From contig NZ_JACHNE010000001.1 of NCBI RefSeq assembly GCF_014205255.1, positions 6,262,001-6,326,000 of the forward strand: a stretch of DNA of 64,000 nucleotides, read 5' to 3'. The notes below the pieces were generated by a model. That model saw nothing but the letters and a program-made list of their open reading frames with translations, ran no database searches and was not told where the DNA came from. Positions 27,414 to 39,139 of the stretch are shown one piece after another. Source of the DNA: Streptomyces caelestis (GTDB taxonomy: Bacteria; Actinomycetota; Actinomycetes; Streptomycetales; Streptomycetaceae). Made by a program: the position numbers and the translations under genes. Numbering within the stretch: position 1 is the first letter of the stretch; every line of letters starts with the position of its first letter.

Positions 27414-28262
27414 GTGTTGACGCAAACCACCTCCCGGGTCCTCGAACCGAGCGACCTGGACGCCGCGCTGGCCGTACTCGACCGTGAGCCGGTCACGAAC
27501 GCCTTCGTGACCTCCCGGGTGCAGATCGCCGGCCTCGACCCGTGGCGGCTCGGCGGCGAGATGTGGGGCTGGTACGAGGACGGCATGCTGACGTCCCTGT
27601 GCTACGCGGGTGCCAACCTGGTCCCGATCTGCGCCACCCCGCGCGCCGTCCGCGCCTTCGCCGACCGCGCCCGCCGGGCCGGCCGCCGCTGCTCCTCGAT
27701 CGTCGGCCCGGCCGACTCCACCGCCGACCTGTGGCGGCTGCTGGAACCCCAGTGGGGTCCGGCCCGCGACGTCCGCCGCCACCAGCCGCTCATGGTCACC
27801 GACCGCCTGCCGGACGGCATAGCCCCGGACCCCTACGTCCGTCGCGTCCGCAAGGACGAGATGGAGAAGATCATGCCGGCCTGTGTGGCGATGTTCACCG
27901 AGGAGGTCGGCGTCTCCCCGCTGGCCGGCGACGGCGGCCTGCTCTACCAGGCCCGCGTCGCCGAACTCGTCGGCTCCGGCCGCGCCTTCGCCCGCTTCGA
28001 CGCCGACGGCAAGGTCGTCTTCAAGGCCGAGATCGGCGCCGCGACCGACCGCGCCTGCCAGATCCAGGGCGTGTGGGTCGCCCCCGAGTACCGGGGGACC
28101 GGATTGGCGGCCCCCGGCATGGCAGCGGTCCTGCGCTACGCACTGGCCGACGTCGCCCCGGTCGTCAGCCTCTACGTCAACGACTTCAACACGGCTGCCC
28201 GCAGGACGTACCAGAGGGTCGGCTTCCGGGAAGTCGGCGCCTTCATGAGCGTGCTGTTCTGA
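27414..28262 (+). CDS. GNAT family N-acetyltransferase with DUF4081-type N-terminus
   Basis: A 282-residue protein. The C-terminal half is a GNAT fold with the acetyl-CoA-binding segment VWVAPEYRGTGLAAPGM and a final strand YQRVGFREVG. The N-terminal 130 residues (DREPVTNAFVTSRVQIAGLD) match the DUF4081 type often fused to GNAT domains in actinobacteria. The GTG at 27414 follows GAGG by eight bases; the alternative GTG at 27396 lacks a site. A second GNAT gene lies 30 bases downstream, so the two are likely co-transcribed. The acetyl acceptor is unknown. Confidence 0.85.
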   Translation: MLTQTTSRVLEPSDLDAALAVLDREPVTNAFVTSRVQIAGLDPWRLGGEMWGWYEDGMLTSLCYAGANLVPICATPRAVRAFADRARRAGRRCSSIVGPADSTADLWRLLEPQWGPARDVRRHQPLMVTDRLPDGIAPDPYVRRVRKDEMEKIMPACVAMFTEEVGVSPLAGDGGLLYQARVAELVGSGRAFARFDADGKVVFKAEIGAATDRACQIQGVWVAPEYRGTGLAAPGMAAVLRYALADVAPVVSLYVNDFNTAARRTYQRVGFREVGAFMSVLF

Positions 28263-28292
28263 CAACGGAAACACCCCTGTAGGCTCCCCGCC

Positions 28293-28823
28293 ATGGACCT
28301 GGTGATCGGCCCCCTCGACCTCTCCGCCCACGTCGACGAGGCCCTGGCCGTCCAAGCCGTAGCCTTCGGCCTCGGCCCGGACGAAGTCGCCGTCCGCCGC
28401 CAGATCGTCCTGCGCCACATGACCTACCCGGGCGCCAGGGCCCTGGGAGCCAGCACCGCCGGCCGCCTGGTGGGTTTCGTCTACGGCATGCCCAACGACC
28501 GCACCCACTGGTGGTCCACGGTCGTGGAGCCGTACCTCAGGGCGAACCACCACGACCACTGGCTCGACGACGCCTTCGTGATCACCGAACTGCACGTCCA
28601 CCCCGCCTACCAGAACCGCGGTATCGGACGCTCCCTGATCACCACCATCACCGACAGCGCCGCCGAACCCCGCTCGATCCTCTCCGCGATCGACACCGAG
28701 AGCCCCGCCCGCGCGCTCTACCGCTCGCTGGGCTACCGGGACCTGGCCCGCCAGGTCCTCTTCCCGAGCGCCCCCAAGCCGTACGCGGTGATGGGCGCTC
28801 CGCTCCCGCTCCTGCGCCGCTAA
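28293..28823 (+). CDS. GNAT family N-acetyltransferase
   Basis: A 176-residue single-domain GNAT protein. The acetyl-CoA pyrophosphate loop appears as LHVHPAYQNRGIGRSLI (motif A, Q/RxxGxG/A as QNRGIGRS), and the C-terminal motif as ARALYRSLGYRDL. It is read just after another GNAT gene and 72 bases before proS. The substrate is not evident. A protein, amine or antibiotic acceptor are all possible. Confidence 0.85.
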   Translation: MDLVIGPLDLSAHVDEALAVQAVAFGLGPDEVAVRRQIVLRHMTYPGARALGASTAGRLVGFVYGMPNDRTHWWSTVVEPYLRANHHDHWLDDAFVITELHVHPAYQNRGIGRSLITTITDSAAEPRSILSAIDTESPARALYRSLGYRDLARQVLFPSAPKPYAVMGAPLPLLRR

Positions 28824-28895
28824 CCGATTTCCACCGGCCGGTACCCCCCGGATAACCTCCTGCCATCACCTACACGCAGCAGGAGCAGAGAAGCC

Positions 28896-30596
28896 ATGGC
28901 GAACGTACCGGTCCAGCGCATGTCCCAGTTGATGGCGAAGACGTTGCGCGACGACCCGGCGGACGCCGAGGTCCTCAGCCACAAGCTCCTCGTCCGCGCC
29001 GGGTACGTGCGCCGTACCGCCGCCGGAATCTGGAGCTGGCTGCCCCTTGGCATGAGGGTCCTGCGCAATGTGGAGCGCATCGTCCGCGAGGAGATGGACG
29101 CGATCGGCGCCCAGGAGGTGCTGCTCCCCGCCCTGCTGCCGCGTGAGCCGTACGACGCGACCGGCCGCTGGGACGAGTACGGTCCCGAGCTGTTCCGCCT
29201 CAAGGACCGCAAGGGCGGCGACTACCTGCTCGGCCCCACCCACGAGGAGATCTTCACCCTCCTCGTGAAGGACCAGGCGTCCTCCTACAAGGACCTGCCG
29301 GTGATCCTCTACCAGATCCAGAACAAGTACCGCGACGAGGCCCGGCCCCGCGCGGGCATCCTGCGCGGCCGCGAGTTCCTGATGAAGGACTCCTACTCCT
29401 TCGACACCGAGGACGAGGGCCTCGCCCGGTCCTACGCGCTGCACCGCGAGGCCTACCAGAGGATCTTCGCGCGCCTCGGCCTCGACTACCGCATCTGCGC
29501 CGCCACCGCCGGCGCGATGGGCGGCTCCAAGTCCGAGGAGTTCCTCGCCCCGGCCGAGGCCGGCGAGGACACCTTCGCCGACTGCCCGAACTGCGACTTC
29601 GCCGCCAACACCGAGGCGACCACGTACGAGCTGAAGCCCGTCGACGCCACGGACGTCCCGGCCGCCGAGGACATCCCGACCCCCGACACCCCGACCATCG
29701 AGACCCTTGCCGCCTCCCTCGGCGTCCCGGCCTCGGCCACGCTGAAGAACCTCCTCGTCAAGGTCGACGGCGAGATCGTCGCCGTCGGCGTTCCCGGCGA
29801 CCGTGAGGTCGACCTGGACAAGGTCGAGGCGCACTTCGCCCCGGCCGTCGTCGAGCTGGTCACCGAGACGGACTTCGCGGCCCGCCCCGACCTGGTCCGC
29901 GGCTACGTCGGACCGAAGGGCCTGGACAAGGTCACGTACATCGCCGACCCGCGCGTGGCCCCCGGCACCTCCTGGATCACCGGCGCCAACAAGGCCGGCA
30001 CGCACACGAAGAACGTCGTCGCGGGCCGCGACTTCGAGGTCGACCAGTACGTCGACGTCGTGGTCGTGCAGCAGGGCGACCCCTGCCCGAAGTGCGGCAC
30101 GGGCCTCGTGCTCGACCGGGCCATCGAGATCGGCCACATCTTCCAGCTGGGCCGCAAGTACGCCGACGCCCTCAAGCTCGACGTCCTCGGCCAGAACGGC
30201 AAGCCGGTCCGCGTCACCATGGGCTCCTACGGCGTCGGCGTCTCCCGCGCGGTCGCGGCCCTGGCCGAGCAGACCGCGGACGACAAGGGCCTGTGCTGGC
30301 CCCGGGAGGTCGCCCCGGCCGACGTCCACGTGGTCGCCGCCGGCAAGGCCCTCCAGACCGAACTGGCCCTCGACGTCTCCGGGAAGCTGGCCGCCGCCGG
30401 TGTCCGCGTCCTGGTCGACGACCGACCCGGCGTCTCCCCGGGCGTCAAGTTCACCGACTCCGAGCTGATCGGCGTACCGCAGATCCTGGTGGCCGGGCGG
30501 CGCGCGGCCGACGGCGTGGTGGAACTGAAGGACCGCCGCACCGGCGAGCGCGAGGAGCTGACGGTCGAGGAGGCCGTCGCCCGGCTCACGGCCTGA
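28896..30596 (+). CDS. proS: Prolyl-tRNA synthetase, bacterial type with editing domain
   Basis: A 566-residue class II synthetase that charges tRNA-Pro. Motif 2 appears in the KYRDEARPRAGILRGREFLM region and motif 3 in the TMGSYGVGVSRAV region. The editing (INS) domain lies between, at about residues 225-390 (ASLGVPASATLKNLLVKVDG), as usual for bacterial ProS, and the anticodon-binding domain is C-terminal (DVHVVAAG, VLVDDRPGVSPGVKF). The ATG follows GGAGCAGAG. A strong terminator lies just after the gene. Confidence 0.97.
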   Translation: MANVPVQRMSQLMAKTLRDDPADAEVLSHKLLVRAGYVRRTAAGIWSWLPLGMRVLRNVERIVREEMDAIGAQEVLLPALLPREPYDATGRWDEYGPELFRLKDRKGGDYLLGPTHEEIFTLLVKDQASSYKDLPVILYQIQNKYRDEARPRAGILRGREFLMKDSYSFDTEDEGLARSYALHREAYQRIFARLGLDYRICAATAGAMGGSKSEEFLAPAEAGEDTFADCPNCDFAANTEATTYELKPVDATDVPAAEDIPTPDTPTIETLAASLGVPASATLKNLLVKVDGEIVAVGVPGDREVDLDKVEAHFAPAVVELVTETDFAARPDLVRGYVGPKGLDKVTYIADPRVAPGTSWITGANKAGTHTKNVVAGRDFEVDQYVDVVVVQQGDPCPKCGTGLVLDRAIEIGHIFQLGRKYADALKLDVLGQNGKPVRVTMGSYGVGVSRAVAALAEQTADDKGLCWPREVAPADVHVVAAGKALQTELALDVSGKLAAAGVRVLVDDRPGVSPGVKFTDSELIGVPQILVAGRRAADGVVELKDRRTGEREELTVEEAVARLTA

Positions 30597-30607
30597 GGTC
30601 CCGTGCC

Positions 30608-30641
30608 CTGTGAGCGCTCCGGCCCTGCGGAGCGCTCACAG
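30608..30641. terminator. Bidirectional terminator between proS and the kinase-like gene
   Basis: A perfect 14-base-pair stem (30608-30621 with 30628-30641) with a 6-base loop between convergent genes. The right arm includes the stop codon of the minus-strand gene. Confidence 0.85.
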
Positions 30642-31535
30642 CCAGCCCGCGAACTCCAGCAACAACTCGGCATCCCGCGGCCGGCCGACCCGCCGCGCCC
30701 GTACGCCCGACTCCACGGCCCGGAACAGCGTCCACCCACGCAACCGCTCCTGGTCCACATCGAGCGACTCCGCGAGCCGCTTGACCCGCCGACGGGTCGT
30801 CGCCGCACCGGACGGCTGGGCGATCAGGTCCTCCACCCGGTCGCGGACCAGCCGGGCCAGGTCGAACGCGCACTCGCCGACCACCGGGTCGGGGCCCACG
30901 GCCAGCCACGGCATCCGCTCCCCGGCGAGCACCTTGCTCTGCCGGAACGTGCCGTGCAGCAGCCGGTGTTCGGGCGGTGCGGCCAGCAGCTCCTCGCGCG
31001 CCGCGAGCGCCAGGCCGACCAACGGGGCCACCTCGGAGTCGGCCTGCGCCCGGGCCCGCATCGACTCGGCCTGCCGCCCGGTCCGCTCGGCCACGGTCTC
31101 GAAGGGGAAGTCGGCGGGCGGCTCCACCCACAGCCGCCGCAGCGTCCCCGCCGCCTCCAGCAGCGCCTTCGCCTCCGGCAGCGACCGCACCGACACGTCC
31201 GGATGCAGCCGCTCCAGCAGCAGTACGCCCTGGTAAGTGAAGGGTTCGAGCAGCTGTACGGCACCCCGCCCGCCCCAGTGCGCGAGCGCGGCCCGCTCCG
31301 CCTCCGGGCGGGCCCGGCCCGGCGCCAGCTTCAGCACGGCGGGCGTTCCGTCGGCCGTCCGCACCAGCACGACCAGGCTGCTGCGCCCGCCGGGCACCTG
31401 CACCCGCTCCACGGTCAACTCGCGTAGCGCGACGGCCCGCTGCGCCGCCTCGGGCAGCTTCTCCAGCCAGTCGTCACCGTCCGGTGCCGTCTCACCGAGC
31501 GCCCTGACCAGACGCTTCGGCGGTTCGAAAACCAT
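30636..31535 (-). CDS. Aminoglycoside-phosphotransferase-like protein with lost catalytic residues
   Basis: A 299-residue protein resembling the aminoglycoside/hydroxyurea kinase family (APH(6)-type). The ATP-lysine strand is present (AVLKLAP, Lys69), as is the C-terminal helical part (VVGECAFDLARLVRDRVEDL). The catalytic loop, normally HGDxHxxN, reads HGTFRQSK (residues 194-201), so Asp is Thr and Asn is Lys. The metal-binding Asp of the following strand (normally AIDP) is replaced in AVGPDP. It is therefore probably not an active resistance kinase and may be a binding or regulatory protein. The ATG follows GAAGGGAA. The ferritin-like gene is 48 bases upstream on the same strand. Confidence 0.75.
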   Translation of the reverse strand: MVFEPPKRLVRALGETAPDGDDWLEKLPEAAQRAVALRELTVERVQVPGGRSSLVVLVRTADGTPAVLKLAPGRARPEAERAALAHWGGRGAVQLLEPFTYQGVLLLERLHPDVSVRSLPEAKALLEAAGTLRRLWVEPPADFPFETVAERTGRQAESMRARAQADSEVAPLVGLALAAREELLAAPPEHRLLHGTFRQSKVLAGERMPWLAVGPDPVVGECAFDLARLVRDRVEDLIAQPSGAATTRRRVKRLAESLDVDQERLRGWTLFRAVESGVRARRVGRPRDAELLLEFAGWL

Positions 31536-31583
31536 GCGCGAGTCGTTCCCTTCGTGCTGTCCGCGGTGCGTGCCCTGCACGGG

Positions 31584-32048
31584 TCACGCCGTCGGCGCCG
31601 CCAAGGGCGGGGCCGTGCCGGCCCGCTCGGCGAGCCCAGGGAAGGCTACGCTCTCGCCGCGCCAGCGCACCGCCCGCACCGCCGCCTCCCGCAGCGCCTC
31701 GGCGGCCAGGGCCCGCCGCCCGCCACCCGCCGCCCGCACCAGGTCCGCGTACACGGCGGCCACCCGGTCCTCCAGCTCGGCGGCGAGCCGCACGGCCGCC
31801 GCCGCGTCCGGCACCGGGAAGGGCAGCGTGTACCCGGCGGCCGCCGCCACGGGCCTGCCCCCCACGTCCTTCACCTCGCGCACCAGCGCGTCCCTGCGCG
31901 CCCGGTGCGCGTCGTACGCCGTCCGCGCCTCGGCACGCTGCCCCTCGCCGATCCGCCCGCCGACCACGCCGTAGCCGTACACCGCCGCATGCTCGGCCGC
32001 CAGCGCCGCCTGGAGGGCCCGCAGCTCCCGGTCCTTCGCCTCGCTCAC
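31584..32048 (-). CDS. Ferritin-like DUF4439 domain protein
   Basis: A 154-residue, Ala-rich, all-helical protein. The opening helix LRALQAALAAEHAAVYGYGVV and the later LEDRVAAVYADLVRAAG resemble the ferritin-like DUF4439 domain of actinobacteria. Glu and His in AAEHAAVYGYG could bind metal, but a full di-iron site is not certain. No signal peptide is seen. It overlaps the lipoprotein gene upstream by four bases, so the two proteins are probably made together. The role is unknown. Confidence 0.75.
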   Translation of the reverse strand: MSEAKDRELRALQAALAAEHAAVYGYGVVGGRIGEGQRAEARTAYDAHRARRDALVREVKDVGGRPVAAAAGYTLPFPVPDAAAAVRLAAELEDRVAAVYADLVRAAGGGRRALAAEALREAAVRAVRWRGESVAFPGLAERAGTAPPLAAPTA

Positions 32049-32590
32049 GCGCCACCCTCCGTCAGCAGATACACGTGCGCCGCCCCGGCCGCCGCCACCG
32101 AGGCCAGCAGCCGCGCCAGCTCGCCCGGCGCGTCGAGCAGCGCCGTGGCCCGCCGGTCGGCGAGTTCCCGCTCCGCGGCGGCGAGGGCGGCCAGCGCGTC
32201 CTTGTCGTCGCCCGGCACGGCGGCGGCCGAGGGGGAGGCGGAAGCGGAAGAGGGAGAGGGAGTGGAGGGGGAAGAGGGAGACGCCTTCCGGCCCGGGCCC
32301 CCTTCGAAGGCCTGCGCATGCCGTACGGCCTCCGCCCGCAGCGGCCGCAGCCGCTCCGCGAGCCCCGGGTGGGCGGCGATCACGGCGTCGTACCGCTCCA
32401 CCAGCCCCTCACTGTCCCGCGCCGCACGCGCGCGTGCCCGGCGCTCGGCCGCCGACGGGCCGTCCTCCGGGCCGCCGGGGTCCTCGCCGCCGGCGGTGCA
32501 GCCCGCCAGGACGAGGGCCGCCGGACCAACGGCGAGCAGACTCCTTCTGCGCGGCCCCGAGCGGGCGCGCGGCGATGAGGGGAACGGCAC
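32045..32590 (-). CDS. Lipoprotein of unknown function, partner of the ferritin-like protein
   Basis: A 181-residue protein with a signal (SGPRRRSLLAVGPAALVLAGC) whose lipobox VLAGC makes the Cys near residue 31 the likely lipid anchor. The mature part is helical and charged, with a Ser/Pro/Ala-rich linker around 105-130 and a final helix ELARLLASVAAAGAAHVYLL that looks like part of a ferritin-like bundle. The GTG at 32590 follows GAGGAC by nine bases; a longer frame to 32692 runs into the rimP promoter region. It is divergent from rimP. The lipoprotein and the following DUF4439 protein may form one complex at the membrane. Confidence 0.75.
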   Translation of the reverse strand: MPFPSSPRARSGPRRRSLLAVGPAALVLAGCTAGGEDPGGPEDGPSAAERRARARAARDSEGLVERYDAVIAAHPGLAERLRPLRAEAVRHAQAFEGGPGRKASPSSPSTPSPSSASASPSAAAVPGDDKDALAALAAAERELADRRATALLDAPGELARLLASVAAAGAAHVYLLTEGGA

Positions 32591-32795
32591 GTCAGACGTC
32601 CTCGGGGGCTCGTACGAGAAAGAAGCGACTCCAGGGGCTGAACGCCCGTGATCACGGTACCCGGGCCCCCGCCCAGGACCACTCAGCGGCACCGTTCGTC
32701 ACCGGGTGGACGGCAACACACCCCGCGACCGGATACCCTTTGACCAGACACGCGACCCATCCCACAACAGCACACGCGGCCGAGGAGTCACCCGG

Positions 32796-33293
32796 ATGAG
32801 CACCACCCAGAGCGAGAGGCTGCGAGGACTGCTGGAACCGCTCGTCGCATCCCAGGGCCTGGATCTCGAAGAGATCGAAGTGGACTCCGTAGGACGCAAG
32901 CGTGTGCTGCGCGTCGTCGTCGACTCGGACACGGGCGCCGACCTTGACCAGATCGCCGATGTGAGCCGCGCGCTCTCGGCGAAGCTCGACGAGACGGACG
33001 CGATGGGCGAGGGGGAGTACACCCTCGAGGTCGGCACCCCGGGCGCGGAGCGCCTCCTCACGGAACACCGGCATTACGTCCGCGCCACGGACCGGCTGGT
33101 GAAGTTCCAGCTGGCCGAGGGCGGCGAGCTGGTCGCCAGGATCATCGAGGTCGACGACGAGGGCGTCGACACCGAGGTGCCCGGGGTCAAGGGCCGCAAG
33201 GCCACCGCGCGCAGACTCGCCTTCGACGACATCGTCCGGGCGCGTGTCCAGGTCGAGTTCAGCCGCAAGGACAAGAAGGAAGAGGAGGCGTAG
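32796..33293 (+). CDS. rimP: Ribosome maturation factor RimP
   Basis: A 165-residue protein needed for 30S subunit assembly. The N-terminal alpha/beta domain contains LEPLVASQGLDLEEIEVDS and VVVDSDTGADLDQIADVSR, and the segment YTLEVGTPGAERLL (canonical SSPGxxRPL region) links to the SH3-like C-terminal domain. The ATG at 32796 follows GAGGAG by eight bases. It heads the operon rimP-nusA-ylxR-infB and ends two bases before the nusA start. Confidence 0.95.
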   Translation: MSTTQSERLRGLLEPLVASQGLDLEEIEVDSVGRKRVLRVVVDSDTGADLDQIADVSRALSAKLDETDAMGEGEYTLEVGTPGAERLLTEHRHYVRATDRLVKFQLAEGGELVARIIEVDDEGVDTEVPGVKGRKATARRLAFDDIVRARVQVEFSRKDKKEEEA

Positions 33294-33295
33294 CC

Positions 33296-34294
33296 GTGGA
33301 CATCGACATGAGTGCCCTGCGGGGCTTGGTTCGGGAGAAGGAGATCTCCTTCCCCCTGCTGGTCGAGGCGATCGAGTCGGCCCTCCTCATCGCCTACCAC
33401 CGCACCGAGGGAAGCCGCCGCCACGCGCGCGTGGAGCTCAACCGGGAGACCGGCCATGTGACCGTGTGGGCGAAGGAGGACCCCGACGACCTCGAGGAGG
33501 GCCAGGAGCCCCGCGAGTTCGACGACACCCCGTCCGGTTTCGGCCGTATCGCCGCCACCACGGCCAAGCAGGTCATCCTGCAGCGCCTGCGCGACGCCGA
33601 GGACGACGCGACGCTCGGCGAGTACGTCGGCCGTGAGGGCGACATCGTCACCGGCGTGGTCCAGCAGGGCCGCGACCCGAAGAACGTGCTCGTCGACATC
33701 GGCAAGCTCGAGGCCATCCTGCCGGTCCAGGAGCAGGTGCCGGGCGAGACTTACCCGCACGGCCTGCGGCTGCGGTCGTACGTCGTCCGGGTGGCCAAGG
33801 GCGTCCGCGGCCCGTCCGTGACGCTGTCCCGGACGCACCCCAACCTGGTGAAGAAGCTCTTCGCCCTGGAGGTGCCGGAGATCGCCGACGGGTCGGTCGA
33901 GATCTCCGCGATCGCCCGTGAGGCCGGTCACCGCACGAAGATCGCCGTACGGTCCACGCGGTCCGGCCTGAACGCCAAGGGCGCCTGCATCGGCCCCATG
34001 GGCGGCCGCGTGCGCAACGTGATGGGCGAGCTGAACGGTGAGAAGATCGACATCGTCGACTGGTCGGACGACCCGGCCGAGATGGTGGCGAACGCGCTCT
34101 CCCCGGCCCGCGTCTCCAAGGTGGAGATCGTGGACATGGCGACCCGGTCGGCCCGGGTGACCGTGCCCGACTACCAGCTGTCCCTGGCCATCGGCAAGGA
34201 AGGGCAGAACGCCCGCCTCGCGGCCCGGCTGACCGGCTGGCGGATCGACATCCGGCCGGACACCGAACCGGCCGCGGACCGGACCGGGGAATAG
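33296..34294 (+). CDS. nusA: Transcription elongation/termination factor NusA
   Basis: A 332-residue protein, the short actinobacterial form that lacks the C-terminal acidic repeats of E. coli NusA. It shows the RNA-polymerase-binding N-terminal domain (to about 105), an S1 domain (EYVGREGDIVTGVVQQ), and KH1/KH2 domains with GACIGPMGGRVRNV and LAIGKEGQNARLAARLTGW. The GTG at 33296 has a strong GAGGAGG site 8 bases upstream; an ATG four codons later is less well placed. It follows rimP by two bases. Confidence 0.96.
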   Translation: MDIDMSALRGLVREKEISFPLLVEAIESALLIAYHRTEGSRRHARVELNRETGHVTVWAKEDPDDLEEGQEPREFDDTPSGFGRIAATTAKQVILQRLRDAEDDATLGEYVGREGDIVTGVVQQGRDPKNVLVDIGKLEAILPVQEQVPGETYPHGLRLRSYVVRVAKGVRGPSVTLSRTHPNLVKKLFALEVPEIADGSVEISAIAREAGHRTKIAVRSTRSGLNAKGACIGPMGGRVRNVMGELNGEKIDIVDWSDDPAEMVANALSPARVSKVEIVDMATRSARVTVPDYQLSLAIGKEGQNARLAARLTGWRIDIRPDTEPAADRTGE

Positions 34295-34396
34295 ATCCAA
34301 GCCGCGGGTCGTTCAGATCACGACAGGTTCGGGCGCGGCAACTGTTCGAATCCTGCCCCAAAGGGGTGAGGCGCCTACGGGGAGGTAGACTTAACG

Positions 34397-34693
34397 GTGT
34401 CTGGCCGGACGCGCACCCGAGCATGCCCTGAACGCACCTGTGTGGGGTGTCGGGAGCGAGTGGCCAAGGCCGATCTGTTGCGGATCGTGGCGGTCGAGGA
34501 CGCATGCGTCCCTGATCCACGCGGTACGCTGCCCGGCCGGGGTGCGTATGTGCATCCCACACCGGTCTGTCTTGACCAGGCGGTTCGCCGCCGGGCGTTC
34601 CCGAGGGCACTGCGCGTCCCGGGAGCGCTCGACACAAAGGCGTTGCGCCGATACGTCGAGCAGACAACAGTTGCCGATCAGGCAACACGGTAA
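34397..34693 (+). CDS. ylxR: YlxR-family RNA-binding protein
   Basis: A 98-residue basic protein matching the YlxR/DUF448 family, with the signature PERTCVGCRERVAK and the C-terminal GRGAYVHPTPVCLDQA. The family is encoded between nusA and infB in most bacteria, and in Bacillus-type bacteria has been linked to RNase P. The GTG at 34397 follows GGAGG by 11 bases. The 102-base gap after nusA and the 146-base gap before infB show no hairpin I can trust. Confidence 0.9.
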   Translation: MSGRTRTRACPERTCVGCRERVAKADLLRIVAVEDACVPDPRGTLPGRGAYVHPTPVCLDQAVRRRAFPRALRVPGALDTKALRRYVEQTTVADQATR

Positions 34694-34839
34694 GAACGTG
34701 CCGCACGGAGCCCCGTGCGGTGTAGGTACCTCGCGAGTCGAAAGCAGGTCGAGATTGCGATGAGCACTCGATGAGTACGCGATGAGTACGCCCATGAACT
34801 AGCGACGGTCCGGCTTCACCCGGACCTCAAAGGAGCGAA

Positions 34840-37959
<3,120 letters not shown>

Positions 37960-37978
37960 CACCCACGGCACCCGGACC

Positions 37979-38005
37979 GGCCGACGCGGCATCGCCGCGT
38001 CGGCC
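37979..38005 (+). terminator. Terminator hairpin after infB
   Basis: A 12-base-pair GC stem (37979-37990 with 37994-38005) with a 3-base loop, 20 bases after the infB stop and followed by GGCTGGCCGTTTGTC. It probably ends or attenuates the rimP-infB transcript, so the DUF503 gene may have its own promoter. Confidence 0.75.
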
Positions 38006-38086
38006 GGCTGGCCGTTTGTCTCCCCCGCGGAACAGACTCGGTGCACCCGCCGGGGTGCCTCGGCGCCCCGGCGGGCGCACAGGGGC

Positions 38087-38205
38087 GAAGTCCCGCGAGG
38101 GGTGCTGGCGTGAGGCCCCGCAAGGGGTGCTGGAGTGAAGCCCCGCAAGGGGTGCAGGGGACGCAGTCCCCGCCGGGGTCTGGGGCGGAGCCCCAGGGGG
38201 CAGGG
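38087..38205 (+). repeat. Imperfect 25-base tandem repeat array
   Basis: About four to five degenerate units of 24-26 bases, the clearest starting at 38087, 38112 and 38137 and sharing GCCCCGCAAGGGGTGC. Each unit contains a small hairpin CCCCGCAAGGGG. The array lies in the 389-base gap between infB and the DUF503 gene, which otherwise holds only the terminator and, further right, presumably a promoter. It does not look coding in any frame. Confidence 0.75.
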
Positions 38206-38348
38206 CCTCCTGGCCAACCGTGTCGGGCGGGTGGGTGGGCAAAGGAAAACCCCATCGAGCCACCGGCAGGTACGCGGTACCGTTCTTGATGTCCCTGCCC
38301 CAACCCGCAGGGCCATCGATCCCGTACCGGCGGGTCATCCGGATACAC

Positions 38349-38642
38349 ATGTACGTGGGGACGCTGTCCTTCGACCTGCTCCTCGGCGACGTACGGTCGC
38401 TGAAGGAGAAGCGCTCCGTCGTCCGCCCCATCGTCGCCGAGCTCCAGCGCAAGTACGCGGTGAGCGCGGCCGAGGTGGATCACATGGACCTCCACCGCAG
38501 GGCCGTCGTCGGCCTCGCGCTGGTGTCCGGTGACGCGGCGCACGTGAGCGATGTACTCGACCGGTGCGAACGGCTGGTCGCCGCCCGCCCCGAGGTGGAG
38601 CTGCTGTCCGTCAGGCGGCGCTTCCACGGCGAAGACGACTGA
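38349..38642 (+). CDS. DUF503 family protein, YlxP-like
   Basis: A 97-residue protein of the YlxP/DUF503 family, a small alpha/beta protein encoded beside rbfA in many Gram-positive bacteria. MYVGTLSFDLLL at the start and LKEKRSVVRPIVAELQRKY are the family signature. I chose the ATG giving MYVGTL; frames open further upstream reach ATG 38289 and GTG 38220 without good ribosome sites. A ribosome-related role is suspected from genomic context only. Confidence 0.85.
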   Translation: MYVGTLSFDLLLGDVRSLKEKRSVVRPIVAELQRKYAVSAAEVDHMDLHRRAVVGLALVSGDAAHVSDVLDRCERLVAARPEVELLSVRRRFHGEDD

Positions 38643-38686
38643 CGAACCGAGAACGACCCAGACAGGAAAGAACGGGAGACGGACCA

Positions 38687-39139
38687 GTGGCCGACAACGC
38701 GCGGGCCAAGAGGCTGGCGGACCTCATCCGGGAAGTGGTGGCCCAGAAGCTGCAACGCGGGATCAAGGACCCGCGGCTCGGCTCTCACGTCACCATCACG
38801 GACACGCGGGTCACGGGTGATCTGCGGGAGGCGACCGTCTTCTACACCGTGTACGGGGACGACGAGGAGCGGAACGCGGCCGCAGCCGGCCTGGAGAGCG
38901 CCAAGGGCGTCCTGCGCTCCGAGGTCGGCCGGGCCGCCGGTGTGAAGTTCACGCCGACCCTGACCTTCGTCATGGACGCCCTCCCGGACACCGCCCGGAA
39001 CATCGAGGACCTCCTCGACAAGGCGCGCCAGTCCGACGAGAAGGTGCGCGAGGCATCAGCGGGTGCGAAGTACGCCGGCGACGCCGACCCGTACCGCAAG
39101 CCGGACGAGGACGACGAGACGGACGACACCACCGAATGA
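38687..39139 (+). CDS. rbfA: Ribosome-binding factor RbfA
   Basis: A 150-residue protein that binds the 30S subunit during 16S rRNA maturation. The KH-type fold is seen in ADLIREVVAQKLQRGIKDPRL, VTITDTRVTGDLREATVFY and KFTPTLTFVMD, and an acidic C-terminal tail follows. The GTG at 38687 is preceded by GGGAGAC. It overlaps truB by four bases (ATGA). Confidence 0.95.
   Translation: MADNARAKRLADLIREVVAQKLQRGIKDPRLGSHVTITDTRVTGDLREATVFYTVYGDDEERNAAAAGLESAKGVLRSEVGRAAGVKFTPTLTFVMDALPDTARNIEDLLDKARQSDEKVREASAGAKYAGDADPYRKPDEDDETDDTTE

Noticed and set aside
30636..31535. Aminoglycoside resistance kinase
   Set aside because: The catalytic Asp and Asn of the HGDxHxxN loop and the metal-binding Asp are replaced, so resistance activity is not supported.
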